A stretch of DNA of 46,735 nt from the NCBI GenBank assembly GCA_964507105.1, contig CAZDOR010000004.1:1-46735 (forward strand). Direction: 5' to 3'. Shown here one piece after another: positions 32,216 through 40,036 of this stretch. Position numbers and translations under genes: made by a program. The notes under the pieces are model-generated. The model was not told the DNA's origin. It saw only the letters and a list, made by a program, of their open reading frames with translations, and did no database searches. Each line of letters opens with the position of its first letter. Position 1 is the stretch's first letter. The DNA comes from PWPS01 sp964507105 (lineage in GTDB: Bacteria; Patescibacteriota; Minisyncoccia; Minisyncoccales; PWPS01).

Positions 32216-33097
32216 TTATTTTTTTTCTTGACAATGAGGGCAAAAATAAGTTCCTCTGCCACTTACCTTGATTTTCTTTATTTTTTCTTTCTCACATCGA
32301 TTACACACCTCTCCTTCTCGGTTATAAACTTTTTGTTTATTTTGATAGTTGCCTTTGGTTCCGTCCGGCAACCTAAAATCAACCATACTGTCCCCACAAT
32401 TTTCGATTCCTTCTTTTAGAACACTTTTAATTGCTTTATAGAGTTGCTTAACTTCCTTTTTCGTCAGCTCGACGGCTTTTGTTTTCGGATGTATCTTCGC
32501 AATCCATAAAGCGTCGGAGGCGTAAATATTACCTATGCCGGCTAAAAAATGTTGATCCATCACCAAGGGTTTTATCATCTTTTTTCGATTGCTTACCATC
32601 TTTTTAAACTTATCAAGAGTAAAATCATTTTCGAGGGGCTCCGGTCCCAGTTGGGAAAGTTTTTTCTCCAATTCCTTGGATTTCCAAAGCTCAATTTTTC
32701 CAAACTTTCTCAAATCGGAAAAGGCGATCTGCTTCCCGTTGCTCAAAAAAAATAAAAATCTTATATAACGATTCATCTTATCTTCTTTTAACGGACCTTC
32801 TCTTTCGGCGACCCACTCATCCCCGTCCCTTTTCCAGCGACCGTAAAGTAGGTGTCCCGTCATTTTATAATGAACCAGCAGGGAAAAATTGTCGTCCAAA
32901 TCAAAAATTATATTTTTCGCTCGTCGCTTCACCCTCTTTATCTTTCTTCCTGTCAGTTCTTTTTCAAATTTTTTATTCAAACTTCCCTTACAAACACCCA
33001 TTTTTGAGACACCTCTCCATATATCGACAAAGGTCCTTTTCAGGACCTTTCTTTTAAGAAAATTAACGCTGGACTCTACCTCGGGAAGTTCCGGCAT
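32216..33097 (-). CDS. mutM: formamidopyrimidine-DNA glycosylase
   Basis: Bifunctional glycosylase/AP lyase that removes 8-oxoguanine and formamidopyrimidines. The N-terminal MPELPEVE gives the catalytic Pro2 and Glu3; LVHYKMTGHLLYG supplies the conserved Lys, LGPEPLENDFT and DQHFLAGIGNIYASDALWIAKIHP the helix-two-turn-helix core. The C-terminal zinc finger is complete (CNRCEKEK, GRGTYFCPHCQ). The length of 293 residues is normal. It lies three bases downstream of a receiver gene, between the signalling genes and holA. Confidence 0.96.
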   Translation of the reverse strand: MPELPEVESSVNFLKRKVLKRTFVDIWRGVSKMGVCKGSLNKKFEKELTGRKIKRVKRRAKNIIFDLDDNFSLLVHYKMTGHLLYGRWKRDGDEWVAEREGPLKEDKMNRYIRFLFFLSNGKQIAFSDLRKFGKIELWKSKELEKKLSQLGPEPLENDFTLDKFKKMVSNRKKMIKPLVMDQHFLAGIGNIYASDALWIAKIHPKTKAVELTKKEVKQLYKAIKSVLKEGIENCGDSMVDFRLPDGTKGNYQNKQKVYNREGEVCNRCEKEKIKKIKVSGRGTYFCPHCQEKK

Positions 33098-33100
33098 ACC

Positions 33101-33472
33101 TTAATCTCGCCCCAAAATTTCTTTTATTTTTTCTATTATTTCCTTGGGAGTAAAATGGGCTTTTATCATAAAATCTTCTGCTCCGAGATTCAACCCCCTC
33201 TCAACTTCCGATTTTTGACCCAAATTAGAGAGGATAACTATGGGAATATCATTTACCTCGGGATCATCTTGAACTTCTTCTAAAACTTCGAACCCACCGA
33301 CTCCGGGCATAATCAAATCCAAAAGAATTATGTCGGGCCTTCCTTCTCTTATCTTTTCCAGCCCCTCTTCACCATCGACGGCTTGATCTACATCATAACC
33401 CTCTTTATCGAGTTTTCGAGTTATCATTTCTCTTAAAAATTTGTCGTCCTCTATTACTAATATTTTTGACAT
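33101..33472 (-). CDS. stand-alone response-regulator receiver protein
   Basis: A single receiver domain of 123 residues with no output domain. The acid pocket is EDD (8-10), the phosphorylated Asp is 52 in ILLDLIMP, the switch residue Ser is in VILSNLG and the conserved Lys in FMIKAHF. It resembles the neighbouring receiver closely, suggesting tandem duplication. Without a DNA-binding part it must act by protein contact, as CheY or Spo0F do. It lies 11 bases after its twin. Confidence 0.92.
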   Translation of the reverse strand: MSKILVIEDDKFLREMITRKLDKEGYDVDQAVDGEEGLEKIREGRPDIILLDLIMPGVGGFEVLEEVQDDPEVNDIPIVILSNLGQKSEVERGLNLGAEDFMIKAHFTPKEIIEKIKEILGRD

Positions 33473-33483
33473 AGATTTAAGTT

Positions 33484-33855
33484 TTAAGGGTTTCCGATCT
33501 GTGAAACTACTTTTTTAATTACTTCATCCAAATCGAAGTTGGTTTTTACAATCCAATCTTTAACTCCAAATTTCTTGGCTTTGTCTATTTCAACCGGCTG
33601 ACCCGAATTGGAAACTATGATAACGGGTATATTCGATAATTTCTCATCTTTTTCCAGTTTTTCCAAAACATCAAAACCGTTCATTTTGGGCATTATCAAG
33701 TCGAGAAGAATTATGTCCGGGTTTTCCTTTTTTACTTTTTCGAAACCTTCTTTCCCGTCGACCGCCGTTTTCGTTTCATATCCCTTTGCAGACAATTTTT
33801 TTCTCAATAAATTTCTGAGTATTTCTTCGTCTTCGATTATTAAAACTTTTTTCAT
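33484..33855 (-). CDS. stand-alone response-regulator receiver protein
   Basis: Also 123 residues and only a receiver domain: EDE (8-10), Asp52 in ILLDLIMP, Ser in VIIVSNSGQ and Lys in WIVKTNF. It is the first of the receiver pair and has its own promoter whose -35 box overlaps the kinase stop codon, so the receivers can be made independently of the kinase. The kinase at 33902-35524 is the obvious phosphodonor. Confidence 0.92.
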   Translation of the reverse strand: MKKVLIIEDEEILRNLLRKKLSAKGYETKTAVDGKEGFEKVKKENPDIILLDLIMPKMNGFDVLEKLEKDEKLSNIPVIIVSNSGQPVEIDKAKKFGVKDWIVKTNFDLDEVIKKVVSQIGNP

Positions 33856-33876
33856 TTGTTTTTTTTACTTTACTCA

Positions 33877-33905
33877 ATTCTATTCTCTTTAAGGTCGACT
33901 GTCAA
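33877..33905 (-). promoter_or_regulatory. promoter of the receiver pair
   Basis: A perfect TTGACA (33905-33900), a 17-base spacer and TAGAAT (33882-33877). The -35 box contains the TGA stop of the histidine kinase at 33902-33904. The predicted leader is about 15 bases. Confidence 0.7.
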
Positions 33906-35524
33906 CCCTGCTGAGGAGCAAAATCTTTTTTGATTGGCAAAGTAAAATAAAATGTACTTCCCTCGCCCTCGGTTGACTCCAATCCTATTTCTCCGCCATG
34001 CGCTTTTATTATGTTTTTAGAAATGAAAAGACCGAGTCCAGACCCTTCTACATCTTTTTTAACTACGTTTTCCGCTCGAAAAAATTTATTAAACAAATCT
34101 TTTTGTTGATCTTTTGGAATGCCTATCCCTTCGTCCGTCACCGAAACTTTGAGATGCTCGTTCTTTAACGCTTCGAAGGATAAAATTATATCCCCTTCGT
34201 CAGTATATTTTATGGCATTATCTAAAAAATTCTGGAGTACTATTTCTATCTTTTCTACATCTGCTTCCACATTGGGTAATCTTCTCTCCGGTTTTTGAAT
34301 CACAAAGCTTAACTTTTCATTCTCTTCAATTTTGTTTGAGTATTCTTCGATTACCGAATCCAAAGCCTTGGATATGTCGGTTATTCCCGTATCATAAACG
34401 TACCTCCCTTCTTCGATTCTGCTGACATTTAAAAGATCATTAACCAAATTGACCATTCTCTCATTAGCATCATACGCCTTCTCGATCAATTCTCTTTCTT
34501 CCTCATTCAACCCTCCCTTGCCTTCTTCAGATTCTTCCAATATGGTTTCCAAAGTCCATTTTATTCCCGAAAGTGGAGTTCTCAATTGATGAGCAGCAAC
34601 GGAAACAAACTCGCTCTTTATTCTCTCCACCCGTTTTTCCCTGCTTATATCATGAACATGAACCAAAGTTCCCATTTTTTTTCCTTTTCTTTGAATAGTA
34701 CTCGTTGTTACTTCAAGATAAAAATCTTCGTCCATTTGAAGTTCTTTTCTGTATAAATCCATAATTTCTTGGGAGTCTTCATCTCTAATCAATTCAATAA
34801 CTCGGTTCAATCTTCCTACATCTTCCCGATCCGCAACATTGTCTATTTCTTCATTCATTATTTTATCTTTATCAAATTCAAAAAACTCCTCAACCTTCGA
34901 ATTCACCATACTGAATCTTTTTTCCTCATTTAAGAAAAACACTCCGTCAATTAAGTTTTTTATAATCGCTGTCGTTTTTATTCTTTCGTTTTCCGCTTCT
35001 TGATAAGACTGATCCACATCTTCCAGAATATTTATCATTGCTGTTCGGGAATCGGACATTTCCTTTGTTTTTTTTCTTATTTTTCGGTCTTTTTCCTTCA
35101 ACTTTCTTTTTAATTTTTTTCTGGTTCTTACTGCCTCTTCCGCGTCGGTAACGGTAATTAGAAAATTATTTTTTTTATTCTTTTCGTTTATCGAAGAAAT
35201 CGACAATCTAACCGCTCTTGTTTTCATATTTTGACTGACAAGCGTAAATTTCCTTCTTTTCTTATTTTGTTTTCCGGCTTTCCTTAAAAAATCGGATAAA
35301 CTCTCTTTTTCCAAAAACAATTTTTCTATTTCTAATCCTCTCACATCGATTTTTTCATATCCCGTTAATTTTCGAAATTGCTCGTTTGTCTCTACTATCG
35401 AATTATGAAAATCAATAACACAAAAGGCCACCGGCAAAGAATGAATAATCTTTTCAGAAATTTTCTCCATTTTCTTCGAGTCCTCATGAAAAACTTTTTT
35501 TTCTTTTTTTTCGTCGTTTATCAT
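33902..35524 (-). CDS. PAS-domain histidine kinase without membrane segments
   Basis: The 540 residues hold a first PAS domain (about 20-127), a charged coiled coil (130-180), a second PAS domain (185-295), a HisKA domain with phospho-acceptor His312 in VAAHQLRTPLSG, and a HATPase domain with N box NFLDNAIKYT (N435), DEGIGIP and GSGLGLF. There are no transmembrane helices. The HAMP sensor gene just upstream ends in a coiled coil and overlaps this gene by ATGA, so together they make the architecture of one ordinary membrane sensor kinase cut in two. An A8 run beside the overlap could allow a -1 frameshift that fuses them. Confidence 0.93.
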   Translation of the reverse strand: MINDEKKEKKVFHEDSKKMEKISEKIIHSLPVAFCVIDFHNSIVETNEQFRKLTGYEKIDVRGLEIEKLFLEKESLSDFLRKAGKQNKKRRKFTLVSQNMKTRAVRLSISSINEKNKKNNFLITVTDAEEAVRTRKKLKRKLKEKDRKIRKKTKEMSDSRTAMINILEDVDQSYQEAENERIKTTAIIKNLIDGVFFLNEEKRFSMVNSKVEEFFEFDKDKIMNEEIDNVADREDVGRLNRVIELIRDEDSQEIMDLYRKELQMDEDFYLEVTTSTIQRKGKKMGTLVHVHDISREKRVERIKSEFVSVAAHQLRTPLSGIKWTLETILEESEEGKGGLNEEERELIEKAYDANERMVNLVNDLLNVSRIEEGRYVYDTGITDISKALDSVIEEYSNKIEENEKLSFVIQKPERRLPNVEADVEKIEIVLQNFLDNAIKYTDEGDIILSFEALKNEHLKVSVTDEGIGIPKDQQKDLFNKFFRAENVVKKDVEGSGLGLFISKNIIKAHGGEIGLESTEGEGSTFYFTLPIKKDFAPQQG

Positions 35525-36435
35525 GCTTTTTTTTCATATTTTTTTATCTTCCTTTCCAGTTCTTCGATTTTGTTTTGTAATTTTTTCTTTTCTTCTTTTA
35601 ATTTTACCATTTTAAGCTCTCTACCGACGGTCAACTTTCTGAACTTCTCTAACTCCTCGACGGCCTCTTCCAGTTCTTGATTGAATTCTTGCAATTCTTC
35701 TTTCGATTCACGTAGATTTGCTATCATCCGATTAAAGACGGAGGCGAATTCTCCTATTTCCGTTTTCGATTCAATATTAATTTCAGTATTCAAATTCCCT
35801 TCTTTGATTCTTTGACAGGCCCTAACTATTTTTCTTATTGGGTTGATTATACTTGTCCGTAAGATAACGAACACGACAAAAATTATAACCAAAAGACTTC
35901 CCAAATTTACCAAAACGGTTTGTTGGCGAGTCTCTCGAATTAAGCTCTCGACCGGATCAAGAAAAAAACCCACCCAAATAATTTTGTCATCGTATCCCGG
36001 ATAAAGTACGTATTTTACTTTTTGGTTCTCAAACTCACTTCTTGCTCTTTTCACAGAGTCTATTTCTTTTAAATTAATTTCGATCAACTCGTCTTCAACC
36101 GTCCCTCCCCATTCACCACTTACGGAGCTTTCCTGAATCGTTCCCGATTCGGAAATTACTCTGACGTAAGCGATACCTTGAATTCTTCCCATTTCTTCCA
36201 TAAGAACATTTTTCATCCCGGGAAACATCCCTATGCGATGCTCCGTAACCGGAGAATATAAAACCTGATTGATCATTTCGGCCAAATCTATATTTTTTTG
36301 AACCTCTTCATCAATCAATCTTTGGCGCTGATCTCTAATCGAAAAATAAGTAAAAGCGGAGGTAATCAGAAAAATAACTAAAAATAAGAAAGCGAGCACC
36401 GCATAGAGAGAATAATTTTTTTTCCCGTTTTCCAT
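35521..36435 (-). CDS. membrane sensor with HAMP domain and coiled coil, no kinase
   Basis: The 304 residues form the front half of a sensor kinase: a membrane helix (about 8-30), an extracytoplasmic sensing region (about 32-170), a second membrane helix (about 173-197), a HAMP domain (about 200-250; NPIRKIVRACQRIKEGNLN, GEFASVFNRMIANL) and a long coiled coil to the end (about 250-304). No HisKA or ATPase part is present. The stop overlaps the start of the kinase gene by ATGA. It probably signals by docking to that kinase through the coiled coil, or by frameshift fusion. Confidence 0.88.
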   Translation of the reverse strand: MENGKKNYSLYAVLAFLFLVIFLITSAFTYFSIRDQRQRLIDEEVQKNIDLAEMINQVLYSPVTEHRIGMFPGMKNVLMEEMGRIQGIAYVRVISESGTIQESSVSGEWGGTVEDELIEINLKEIDSVKRARSEFENQKVKYVLYPGYDDKIIWVGFFLDPVESLIRETRQQTVLVNLGSLLVIIFVVFVILRTSIINPIRKIVRACQRIKEGNLNTEINIESKTEIGEFASVFNRMIANLRESKEELQEFNQELEEAVEELEKFRKLTVGRELKMVKLKEEKKKLQNKIEELERKIKKYEKKA

Positions 36436-36446
36436 TCGATTTTATC

Positions 36447-37418
36447 TTAAAATCTTGGCTCTTCACCGGGCGGTGTTCCCGAAGAACTGTGATCAGCCGG
36501 AGTCAGGTGAATTCGGAAATCGCCCACTCTTTCGGCAACCTCTTCGTCAACTCCCATTTCAATCATTTCTTGGCTTCCCAAATTAGCTCCCTTGTTTACG
36601 GGCATAATCGGTGCATCAAGATAATCTTCCAACCAGATTCCCAACTCGAAAGGAGCTATGACCACGGGATCGGCGTATTCCAAAAGCAACTGAATGTCTT
36701 CAACTGTAGTGTGATCAAAGTGTCCGTGACTTAAAAGCACCACATCCGTGTCCTCGTAAAGCGACATATCTCTCCATTCTTCCGGTGTTTCGGGATTGTA
36801 TTCAAATTGGGGATCTATGAAAATCTCGACACCTTCCGGAGATACAAACCTCCAAGTTCCGTGACCCAACCAAAGTGAATCGACCTCCAACAACTCTTGG
36901 CTTTCTCCCATTTCAAACACTCTTAACTCCCCATCCACATCGTAGTTTTCAAGTTCTTCTTGAAATAAGTCCAGGGGAGATCTCTCCAAAAAGGGAAAAG
37001 AATCATAGTGATTGGGAGCTATGTAAGAACCGGGATTAAGTAAATTTGCCGCATAAGCACCGGCTTTTAAATCCATAGTGTAGAAATTTCCAACCGGGAG
37101 AAAAGCCACATCCGGCTCATGAAAATCTCCGATAACTTCCATTTCTGCGCTCAATCCGGTATCGGCTCCGAAATAAAAGCTCGCATCATTTTCAAAATCC
37201 ATTACGAAACTGACCGGCTCTCCGGTGTAAACGTAGGGAGGAACATATTCAGATAGGGAATCTATTTCAGCCTCCAAATCTTCCAAATCGGAAGTCAAAT
37301 CCAAATCATCACGACTTTCTTCCGCAGGAAGAAGATGAACGGAAGCGAGAGAAACGACGGAGAGAACGAAAACTATTCCTATCGCCACCCAAATTTTAGT
37401 TTGTTTTTTTTCCTTCAT
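36447..37418 (-). CDS. membrane-anchored UlaG-type metallo-beta-lactamase-fold hydrolase with permuted halves
   Basis: The 323 residues start with a membrane anchor (about 8-29) and a charged linker (31-60). The catalytic domain is in swapped order. Residues 64-178 correspond to the C-terminal half of a UlaG-like hydrolase (GEPVSFVMDF, metal ligand Asp86 in GADTG, His137 in APNHYDSFP, end LRVFEMGESQEL). Residues 179-323 correspond to the N-terminal half (LWLGHGTW, Asp202 in FIDP, HGHFDH with His231, His233, Asp235 and His236, then His310 in PADHSSSG). All usual ligands are kept, so an active dinuclear site is plausible by circular permutation. The orientation suggests an extracytoplasmic enzyme. 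The substrate is unknown. It sits immediately upstream of the HAMP sensor. Confidence 0.85.
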   Translation of the reverse strand: MKEKKQTKIWVAIGIVFVLSVVSLASVHLLPAEESRDDLDLTSDLEDLEAEIDSLSEYVPPYVYTGEPVSFVMDFENDASFYFGADTGLSAEMEVIGDFHEPDVAFLPVGNFYTMDLKAGAYAANLLNPGSYIAPNHYDSFPFLERSPLDLFQEELENYDVDGELRVFEMGESQELLEVDSLWLGHGTWRFVSPEGVEIFIDPQFEYNPETPEEWRDMSLYEDTDVVLLSHGHFDHTTVEDIQLLLEYADPVVIAPFELGIWLEDYLDAPIMPVNKGANLGSQEMIEMGVDEEVAERVGDFRIHLTPADHSSSGTPPGEEPRF

Positions 37419-37467
37419 ACTCTTATTTATTTTAAAAATTAATAATTAACCGACCTTTTTATGTTCA

Positions 37468-38343
37468 TTAAATATCCAAATTCATTTGGCCGCCACCTTT
37501 TTTATATTTATTCATCAGACTCTGAAACCCAAATTCCCTGAAAAAGCTAAAAACTTTTTTTTCATCCGGAATAAATTTCGCATCCTTTCTATTCAAATTA
37601 AGTTCAACATCCTTGTGTAATGACATCAATTTTTTATTTTTCAGTACTCTTTCTCGATTTTGAGCCAGCTTGCTTTTCAGACTATCTTCCACGTCATCCA
37701 AATTATCATACATTTTTTCAACCGCCCCGTGATTACGAACCAATCTTTCCGCTCTTTTTTTTCCTATCCCCTTAATGCCGGGAATATTATCCGAGGAATC
37801 ACCTTTTAAAGCTTTGTAATCAACGAAAAACTCCGGTTTTATTCCGTATTTTTCGACAACTTTCTTTCTGTCGAACTCTACCATTCTCTTTACTCCTCTT
37901 CCGGGAGAACGAACATTTATCGTATTATCAACTAACTGTAGTAAATCTCTGTCTCCGCTTAAAATAACAACTTTATGCTTACCGCTCCACTGAGTCGCCA
38001 TGGTTGCAATTATGTCGTCCGCTTCGAATCTTTTTTTATCCAGCACGGGTATTTCGAAAGCTTTCAATCCTCGCTTGATAATCGGAATTTGGGTAGCCAA
38101 ATCCTCCGGCATTTCCGGTCTGTGAGCTTTATAGCCTTCATACTCTTCGTGCCTGAAAGTTTTTTCTTTTCTGTCAAAAGCTGCCACTACATAGTCCGGA
38201 AGAGTTTCATCAAGAACCTTGGTTAATATTAAAAAGAATCCGTAAACGGCATTCACCAACTGTCCATCACTTTTCAAAGGAGGAAGAGCATGATAAGCTC
38301 TGTAGAGCAAAGCGTTGCCGTCAATAAGAAGTAACTTTTTCAT
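37468..38343 (-). CDS. stand-alone 5'-3' exonuclease (Pol I N-terminal domain type)
   Basis: Flap-type nuclease for primer removal and repair, here as a separate 291-residue protein without the polymerase part. Metal ligands are in LLIDGNALLYRAYH, the helical arch and VAAFDR, RFEADDIIA, VILSGDRDLLQLV, and the H3TH region LKGDSSDNIPGIKGIGKKRAERL. Its promoter puts the first transcribed base about two bases before the ATG, making it another leaderless candidate; it diverges from the tRNA-Pro/tRNA-Gly unit. Confidence 0.93.
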   Translation of the reverse strand: MKKLLLIDGNALLYRAYHALPPLKSDGQLVNAVYGFFLILTKVLDETLPDYVVAAFDRKEKTFRHEEYEGYKAHRPEMPEDLATQIPIIKRGLKAFEIPVLDKKRFEADDIIATMATQWSGKHKVVILSGDRDLLQLVDNTINVRSPGRGVKRMVEFDRKKVVEKYGIKPEFFVDYKALKGDSSDNIPGIKGIGKKRAERLVRNHGAVEKMYDNLDDVEDSLKSKLAQNRERVLKNKKLMSLHKDVELNLNRKDAKFIPDEKKVFSFFREFGFQSLMNKYKKGGGQMNLDI

Positions 38344-38351
38344 TATTTAAA

Positions 38352-38379
38352 ATTATCATATTTTTTTAAGCTTGACCAA
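38352..38379 (-). promoter_or_regulatory. promoter of the 5'-3' exonuclease gene
   Basis: TTGGTC (38379-38374), a 16-base spacer and GATAAT (38357-38352), ending eight bases before the ATG at 38343. The -35 box overlaps that of the divergent tRNA promoter by four bases. Confidence 0.55.
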
Positions 38380-38400
38380 CCCGAGTTGAAGTGCTATTAT
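38372..38400 (+). promoter_or_regulatory. promoter of the tRNA-Pro/tRNA-Gly unit
   Basis: TTGACC (38372-38377), a 17-base spacer and TATTAT (38395-38400). Initiation near 38407 is six bases before the tRNA-Pro 5' end. Confidence 0.75.
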
Positions 38401-38412
38401 CTACTTGAGTTA

Positions 38413-38486
38413 CGGGGCATGGTGTAATTGGCTAACATGCTCGCTTTGGGTGCGAGTGATTCTCGGTTCGAGTCCGAGTGCCCCGA
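38413..38486 (+). tRNA. tRNA-Pro (anticodon TGG)
   Basis: Acceptor CGGGGCA pairs with TGCCCCG, the anticodon stem CTCGC/GCGAG encloses TTTGGGT with anticodon TGG, and the T arm CTCGG/CCGAG holds TTCGAGT. The discriminator is A and CCA is not encoded. The C1-G72 pair typical of bacterial tRNA-Pro is present. Confidence 0.94.
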
Positions 38487-38541
38487 CACTCCCTCAAGTT
38501 CATTGACAGTCCTCCGGGATTTAATTATCATATATGTGCAA

Positions 38542-38615
38542 GCGGGTGTAGCTCAACGGCAGAGCCCTGGCCTTCCAAGCCAGTTATGTGGGTTCGAGTC
38601 CCATCACCCGCTCCA
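38542..38615 (+). tRNA. tRNA-Gly (anticodon TCC)
   Basis: Acceptor GCGGGTG pairs with CACCCGC, anticodon stem CTGGC/GCCAG encloses CTTCCAA with anticodon TCC, and the T loop is TTCGAGT. The discriminator is T (38612) followed by an encoded CCA (38613-38615), unlike the other complete tRNAs in the window. It follows tRNA-Pro by 55 bases and is followed by a terminator. Confidence 0.94.
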
Positions 38616-38627
38616 CTCGAAAATTAA

Positions 38628-38653
38628 AACCGTCCGAGTTCGGGCGGTTTTTC
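38628..38653 (+). terminator. intrinsic terminator of the tRNA unit, also usable by cbiO
   Basis: AACCGTCCG and CGGGCGGTT form a nine-pair stem (one G-T pair) around AGTT, followed by a T-run to 38652. The opposite strand has TTTTAATTTT after the stem, so it can also stop the convergent cbiO transcript. Confidence 0.85.
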
Positions 38654-39363
38654 TAATGAGAACAAAACTGACTATCATTTCTTTTTTTCAGCTCCTCCTC
38701 GGTTCCTTTAAAAACTATCTCTCCTTCTTTTAAAAGATAGACGGTATTGAAATATCTGATATCTTCCTTGTTGCTGACAGCCATAACGACAGCCATTCCC
38801 TCGTTACGACAATAATCATCTATAACATCGACTACTTTAGTTAAACTGTCGGGATCCATCTGATTGAAGGCTTCATCCAAAACCAAAAGTTTTGGTTTTA
38901 ATACTAAAGCTCCGGCCAAAGCGACCTTCTTTTTCTGTCCACCGGACAAATAGTGGATAACTCTACTTCTCAAATCTCCTATATTAAGCCTGTTCATGAT
39001 CTCTTCTACTCTTTCTTCTCTTTCTTTTTTATCGAAACCGTAATTAATTAAAGAAAACTTGATGTCTTCTTCGACTGTCGGCCCTACCAGCTGATTTTCA
39101 ACCTGCTGAACAACCACTCCGACCGATTCTCCGACTTCGGAAAAGTCTTCATAAGGATCAACCCCCAAAACGGAAACACTTCCCTCGGCAGGTTTGAGCA
39201 TACCGACGAGATGCATAATTAAGGTTGTTTTTCCGGACCCGTTAGCACCGACCAAAGCAATTTTTTCTCCTTCTTTAACTATGAAATCCAAACCACAAGC
39301 GGAAACTTCCGTTCGATCCGGATATTTATGTTTTAAACATTTAAGCTCAGCTATTTTAGACAT
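38653..39363 (-). CDS. cbiO: ECF-type cobalt/nickel transporter ATPase
   Basis: ABC ATPase of 236 residues. Walker A is GANGSGKT (39-46), the Q loop follows in VVVQQVENQLVGPTVEEDI typical of CbiO/EcfA, the signature is LSGGQ (139-143) and Walker B is LLVLDEA (159-165). The H-switch, normally a His in a (T)HD context, reads VMAVSNKED, with Ser197 at the expected place. This may weaken hydrolysis or reflect a variant subunit. It is the last gene of rny-cbiM-cbiQ-cbiO and overlaps cbiQ by eight bases. No second ATPase gene is seen, so a homodimer is expected. Confidence 0.9.
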   Translation of the reverse strand: MSKIAELKCLKHKYPDRTEVSACGLDFIVKEGEKIALVGANGSGKTTLIMHLVGMLKPAEGSVSVLGVDPYEDFSEVGESVGVVVQQVENQLVGPTVEEDIKFSLINYGFDKKEREERVEEIMNRLNIGDLRSRVIHYLSGGQKKKVALAGALVLKPKLLVLDEAFNQMDPDSLTKVVDVIDDYCRNEGMAVVMAVSNKEDIRYFNTVYLLKEGEIVFKGTEEELKKRNDSQFCSH

Positions 39364-40036
39364 AATTCAAAGTAATTATAAAAATTAAAACCGCTACGGA
39401 AACAAGTAGAAAATCTCCTAAACCAAACTTAAAATCAGGAGTGGACCCGATTTTCCCCTTAAACCCCCTGACCTTTAAAATCTTGTACATTTCTTCCGAT
39501 TTATTCAAAAAGCTGATTATGAAAAAACCGATAACTCTTCCCACCGACTGAAATTTTTTATTCTTACCTCCTCTTATCTCCACCATCTTTATCTTTCTCT
39601 CAACTCCGGAAACAAAAATAAAAAAGTATCTGTAAGTCAAAAAGAGCATCGAAGCCAAGAAAGGGGAGACTTTAGAGAAAACTCCGAAGGTTTTATGGTA
39701 CGGAGTGCAAAAAGAGAAAAATAAAGCCAGAGAAGCGGCACTGAAGGCTCTGAGCAGAATTACCGACCCAAAATAGATATCCCCCTGACTGATTGCGAAG
39801 ATGAGGGCAAAAAACGTCGGATAAAGCGCCCATTTGAAGATTTTTAAAATAGGCAACGACCCGATAAGGGCCAAGAGGTAAACCGAAACCGGTATTAGAG
39901 CTAAAACGGATAAATTTCGGCTTACCACTATGGAGGCTAGAAGCAAAAAGAAAAATGCCAGTTTGGAATAAACTGACATCTTCTGGAACTTGCCGTTCCT
40001 GTTTGCAAAATCGTCTATAGAGTAGATTGAACTCAT
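39356..40036 (-). CDS. cbiQ: ECF transporter transmembrane (T) component, CbiQ family
   Basis: Membrane protein of 226 residues with about five hydrophobic segments. It couples the ATPase to the substrate-binding component. The cytoplasmic coupling region carries the two short Ala/Arg-Gly motifs of the family as KMVEIRGGKNKK (about 140-150) and ILKVRGFKGK (about 185-195). Position between cbiM and cbiO, overlapping both (by four and eight bases), supports the call. Confidence 0.87.
   Translation of the reverse strand: MSSIYSIDDFANRNGKFQKMSVYSKLAFFFLLLASIVVSRNLSVLALIPVSVYLLALIGSLPILKIFKWALYPTFFALIFAISQGDIYFGSVILLRAFSAASLALFFSFCTPYHKTFGVFSKVSPFLASMLFLTYRYFFIFVSGVERKIKMVEIRGGKNKKFQSVGRVIGFFIISFLNKSEEMYKILKVRGFKGKIGSTPDFKFGLGDFLLVSVAVLIFIITLNYV

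Noticed and set aside
36447..37418. Reading the permuted hydrolase as two broken genes
   Set aside because: The frame is continuous, all metal ligands are conserved and the junction matches the natural ends of the fold, so decay is less likely than permutation.
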